Below are positions 60,601 to 64,000 of a stretch of 64,000 bases of DNA, piece by piece. The notes beneath the pieces were generated by a model, which saw only the letters and a program-made list of their open reading frames with translations, searched no databases and was not told the DNA's origin. This DNA comes from Henricia sp. BOLD:AAB3569 (Eukaryota > Echinodermata > Asteroidea > Spinulosida > Echinasteridae), in contig JBBELK010001103.1 in NCBI GenBank assembly GCA_037783545.1, forward strand, positions 1 through 64,000. Direction: 5' to 3'. Position 1 is the stretch's first letter, and each line of letters opens with the position of its first letter. The position numbers and the translations under genes are program-made.

Positions 60601-63600
60601 TATTTTTTATGACAAGTGCGCAATATAGATAGTTTAGGGCATGCCAAATTTGAAGTTCGTCGGAACATTTTTCGACCTCCAAATTTGCCGACGTTTGGAC
60701 CACACTTTGACCAAATTGCGAGCCAAACTGCGGTGCGTTACGACAGTCCGAATGACTGAGCATGCGCACAACTCAGGAGTACCCAAAGAGGTGTGTACAG
60801 ACAGCCACGGTTTGCGTGAGAGCAGTCATGAAGCCTCAACCCAGTTTTTTCTAAACTTTGAAATTTCTCTGCCATTTCCCGGCGAAAGTCTGTCAATTTT
60901 TTATGACAAGTGCGCAATATAGAGAGTTTAGGGCATGCAAAATTTGAAGTTCGTCGGAACATTTTTCGACCTCCAAATTTGCCGACGTTTGGACCACACT
61001 TTGACCAAATTGCCGAGCCAACTGCGTGGTGCGTTAACGACAGTCCGAATGACTGAGCATGCGCACAACTCAGGAGTACCCCAAAGAGGTGTGTACAGAC
61101 AGCCACGGTTTGCGTGAGAGCAGTCAGGAAGCCTCAACCAGTTTTTTTCTAAACTTGAAATTTCTCTGCCATTTCCCGGCAAAGTCTGTCAATTTCTTAT
61201 GACAAGTGCGCAATATAGCGAGTTTAGGGCATGCAAACTTTGAAGTTCGTCGGAACATTTTTCGACCTCCAAATTTGCCGACGTTTGGACCACACTTTTG
61301 ACCAAATTGCGAGCCAAACTGCGGTGCGTTAACGACAGTCCGAATGACTGAGCATGCGCACAACTCAGGAGTACCCCAAAGAGGTGTGTACAGACAGCAC
61401 GGTTTGGCGTGAGAGAGCAGTCTGAAGCCTCAACCAGTTTTTTTTCTAACTTTGAAATTTCTCTGCCAATTTCCCGGCGAAAGTCTGTCAATTTTGTTAT
61501 GACAAGTGCGCAATATAGAGAGTTTAGGGCATGCAAACTTTGAAGTTCGTCGACATTTTTTCGACCTCAATTTTTTGAGTCTGCATGGTCGGGCGTTTTG
61601 TTGTCATTTTGCAGTGCCAACTGAGGTGGTTGGGCTTTTTTGGTGGTTCGGCGAGCATTGCGCACACTCAGGAGTTGACCACCAAAGTGGTGTGTACTGT
61701 CAGTATCGGTTTGCGTTGAGAGCAGGTCATGAAGCTCACCCAGTTTTTTTCTAAACTTTGAAATTTCTCTGCCATTTCCGGCGAAAGTAGTCAATGTTTA
61801 TGGACAAGTGCGCAATATAGATAGTTTAGGGGCATGCAAAATTTGAGTTCGTCGGAACATTTTCGACCTCCAAATTTGCCGACGTTTGGACACACTTTGA
61901 CCAAAATTGGAGCCAAACTGCGGTGCGTAAACGACAGTCCGAATGACTGAGCATGCGCCACAACTCAGGAGTACCCAAAGAGGTGTGTACAGCCACGGTT
62001 TGCGTGAGAGCAGTCATGAAGCCTCAACCCAGTTTTTTCTAAACTTTGAAATTTCTCTGCCATTTCCCGGCGAAAGTCTGTCATTTTTTATGACAAGTGC
62101 GCAATATAGAAGTTTAGGGCATGCAAAATTTGAAGTTCGTCGGAACATTTTTCGACTCCAAATTTGCCGACGTTTGGACCACACTTTGACCAAATTGCCG
62201 AGCCAAACTGCGGTGCGTTAACGACAGTCCGAATGACTGAGCATGCGCACAACTCAGGAGTACCCCAAAGAGGTGTGTACAGACAGCCACGGTTTGCGTG
62301 AGAGCAGTCAGGAAGCCCTCAACCCAGTTTTTTCTAAACTTTGAAATTTCTCTGCCATTTCCCGGCGAAAGTCTGTCAATTTCTTATGACAAGTGCGCAA
62401 TATAGAGAGTTTAGGGCATGCAAACTTTGAAGTCGTCGGAACATTTTTCGACCTCCAAATTTGCCGACGTTTGGACCACACTTTGACCAAATTGCCGAGC
62501 CAAACTGCGGTGCGTTAACGACAGTCCGAATGACTGAGCATGCGCACAACTCAGGAGTACCCCAAAGAGGTGTGTACAGACAGCCACGGTTTGCGTGAGA
62601 GCAGTCATGAAGGCCTCAACCCAGTTTTTTCTAAACTTTGAAATTTCTCTGCCATTTCCCGGCGAAAGTCTGTCAATTTTTTATGACAAGTGCGCAATAT
62701 AGAGAGTTTAGGGCATGCAAACTTTGAAGTTCGTCGGAACATTTTTCGACCTCCAAATTTGCCGACGTTTGGACCACACTTTGACCAAATTGCCGAGCCA
62801 AACTGCGGTGCGTTAACGACAGTCCGAATGACTGAGCATGCGCACAACTCAGGAGTACCCCAAAGAGGTGTGTACAGACAGCCACGGTTTGCGTGAGAGC
62901 AGTCATGAAGCCTAACCAGTTTTTTCTAAACTTTGAAATTTCTCTGCCATTTCCCGGCGAAAGTCTAGTCAATTTTTTATGACAAGTGCGCAATATAGAT
63001 AGTTTAGGGCATGCAAAATTTGAAGTTCGTCGGAACATTTTTCGACCTCCAAATTTGCCGACGTTTGGACCACACTTGACCAAATTGCCGAGCCAACTGC
63101 GGTGCGGTTAACGACAGTCCGAATGACTGAGCATGCGCACAACTCAGGAGTACCCCAAAGAGGTGTGTACAGACAGCCACGGTTTGCGTGAGAGCAGTCA
63201 TGAAGCCTCAACCCAGTTTTTTCTAAACTTGAAATTTCTCTGCCATTTCCCGGCGAAAGTCTGTCAATTTTTTATGACAAAGTGCGCAATATAGAGAGTT
63301 TAGGGCATGCAAAATTTGAAGTTCGTCGGAACATTTTTCGACCTCCAAATTTGCCGACGTTTGGACCACACTTTGACCAAATTGCGAGCCAAACTGCGGT
63401 GCGTTAACGACAGTCCGAATGACTGAGCATGCGCACAACTCAGGAGTACCCCAAAGAGGTGTGTACAGACAGCCACGGTTTGCGTGAGAGCAGTCAGGAA
63501 GCCTCACCCAGTTTTTTCTAACTTTGAAATTTCTCTGCCATTTCCCGGCGAAAGTCTGTCAATTTCTTATGACAAGTGCGCAATATAGAGAGTTTAGGCA

Positions 63601-64000
63601 TGCAAACTTTGAATTCGTCGGAACATTTTCGACCTCCAAATTTGCCGACGTTTGGACCACACTTGACCAAATTGCCGAGCAAACTGCGGTGCGTTAACGA
63701 CAGTCCGAATGATCTGAGCATGCGCACAACTCAGGAGTACCCCAAGAGGTGTGTACAGACAGCCACGGTTTGCGTGAGAGCAGTCATGAAGCCTCAACCA
63801 GTTTTTTTCTAAACTTTGAAATTTCTCTGCATTTCCCGGCGAAAGTCTGTCAATTTTTTATGACAAGTGCGCAATATAGAGAGTTTTAGGGCATGCAAAC
63901 TTTGAAGTTCGTCGGAACATTTTTTCGACCTCCAATTTGCCGACGTTTTGGACCACACTTTGACCAAATTGCCGAGCCAAACTGCGGTGCGTTAACGACA
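54688..64000 (+). repeat. Regular 4-mer (early 5-mer) higher-order repeat
   Basis: Units marked 'cttatgacaag' start at 54688, 56177, 57658, 58835, 60015, 61199, 62386 and 63569. The spacings are about 1489 and 1481 (five monomers) and then 1177-1187 (four monomers). Within each 4-mer the order is fixed: A, preceded by 'cttatg' and carrying 'gcaaacttt'; B, 'gcaaacttt'; C, 'atagatagtt'; D, near canonical. A, B and C almost always end in 'agtcatgaagcc', while D keeps 'agtcaggaagcc'. The two 5-mers contain one extra D-type or B-type unit. The 4-mers fall short of 1188 bp because of scattered single-base losses. The repeat continues past the window edge. Confidence 0.93.
61569..61706 (+). other. 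Strongly diverged block inside one monomer
   Basis: Between 'tcgacctc' and 'cggtttgcgt' this B-type unit holds 138 bp where the consensus has about 131. Only islands are recognisable ('tgccaactg', 'gcgcacactcaggagt', 'ccaaagtggtgtgta'). The diverged part is rich in G and T and poor in A on this strand. No other monomer in the window shows substitution on this scale. It could be a locally corrupted consensus in an error-prone assembly region, or a genuine diverged or converted tract. Confidence 0.85.

Larger units (their letters stand above)
39324..64000 (+). repeat. 297-bp satellite array, right block (about 83 monomers)
   Basis: The same 297-bp monomer in the same orientation resumes after the insert and continues to the window edge. 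It picks up the monomer at nearly the phase where the left block stopped: the left block ends at 'accaaattgcc' and the right begins at 'ccaaactgcgg', which in an intact monomer are separated only by 'gag'. The insert therefore sits inside a single monomer rather than between two unrelated arrays. Variant content changes along the block. It is near canonical to about 46 kb, then units with 'gcaaacttt' appear, and from 54.7 kb this subfamily dominates in a regular higher-order pattern. Single-base indels become frequent after about 57 kb. No gene is present. Confidence 0.98.

Noticed and set aside
1-64000. CRISPR-like array
   Set aside because: The repeats adjoin directly without unique spacers, the unit is 297 bp, and there are no cas genes.
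1-64000. Ribosomal RNA or other tandem RNA gene cluster
   Set aside because: No conserved rRNA, 5S, tRNA or snRNA sequence is visible in the monomer, and there is no A-box/B-box pair I could support.

Overview
This window is satellite DNA almost from end to end. Every base from 1 to 38687 and from 39324 to 64000 belongs to one head-to-tail tandem repeat with a 297-bp monomer, about 213 copies, all in the same orientation. The array runs off both ends of the window, so its true length exceeds 64 kb. The only non-satellite DNA is an insert of about 636 bp at 38688-39323. I found no credible protein-coding gene, rRNA, tRNA, CRISPR array or recognisable transposon. Long homogenised arrays of a roughly 300-bp monomer with nested higher-order structure point to a eukaryote and to heterochromatin (centromeric, pericentromeric or subtelomeric). 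The consensus monomer is about 46% GC and contains 16 CpGs, the number expected from its base composition. That argues against a heavily CpG-methylated genome such as a vertebrate's, but I cannot name the organism.

Layout by diagnostic variants. 1-12.4 kb: very uniform canonical monomers with scattered marker units. 12.45-18.99 kb: two nearly identical 11-monomer blocks in tandem (3270 and 3269 bp). 19-24.6 kb: mixed units with a 3-monomer repeat. 24.6-28.8 kb: duplication at a spacing of 8 monomers (2376 bp). 28.8-38.7 kb: a subfamily carrying 'gcacaattt' and 'agcccgaa', arranged as 4-mers and 3-mers. 38.69-39.32 kb: the insert, which includes a degenerate minisatellite and a perfect 11-bp inverted repeat. 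39.3-54.6 kb: canonical units grading into a subfamily carrying 'gcaaacttt', with local 3-, 4- and 7-monomer duplications. 54.69-64.0 kb: a regular higher-order repeat, first as two 5-mers and then as 4-mers of about 1.18 kb, marked by four recurrent substitutions.

The variants show the array evolving by unequal exchange on many scales (3, 4, 5, 7, 8, 10 and 11 monomers, perhaps 16-20). Because 297 is divisible by 3, one reverse-strand frame happens to stay open across many monomers and yields apparent proteins of up to about 2180 residues. The variant pattern fits no protein-level selection, and I treat these frames as artefacts. The last 7 kb carries many private single-base indels that look like unpolished sequence, superimposed on real shared higher-order markers. 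The most interesting leads are the regular 4-mer higher-order repeat, the half-match to the CENP-B box in nearly every monomer, and the unidentified insert.
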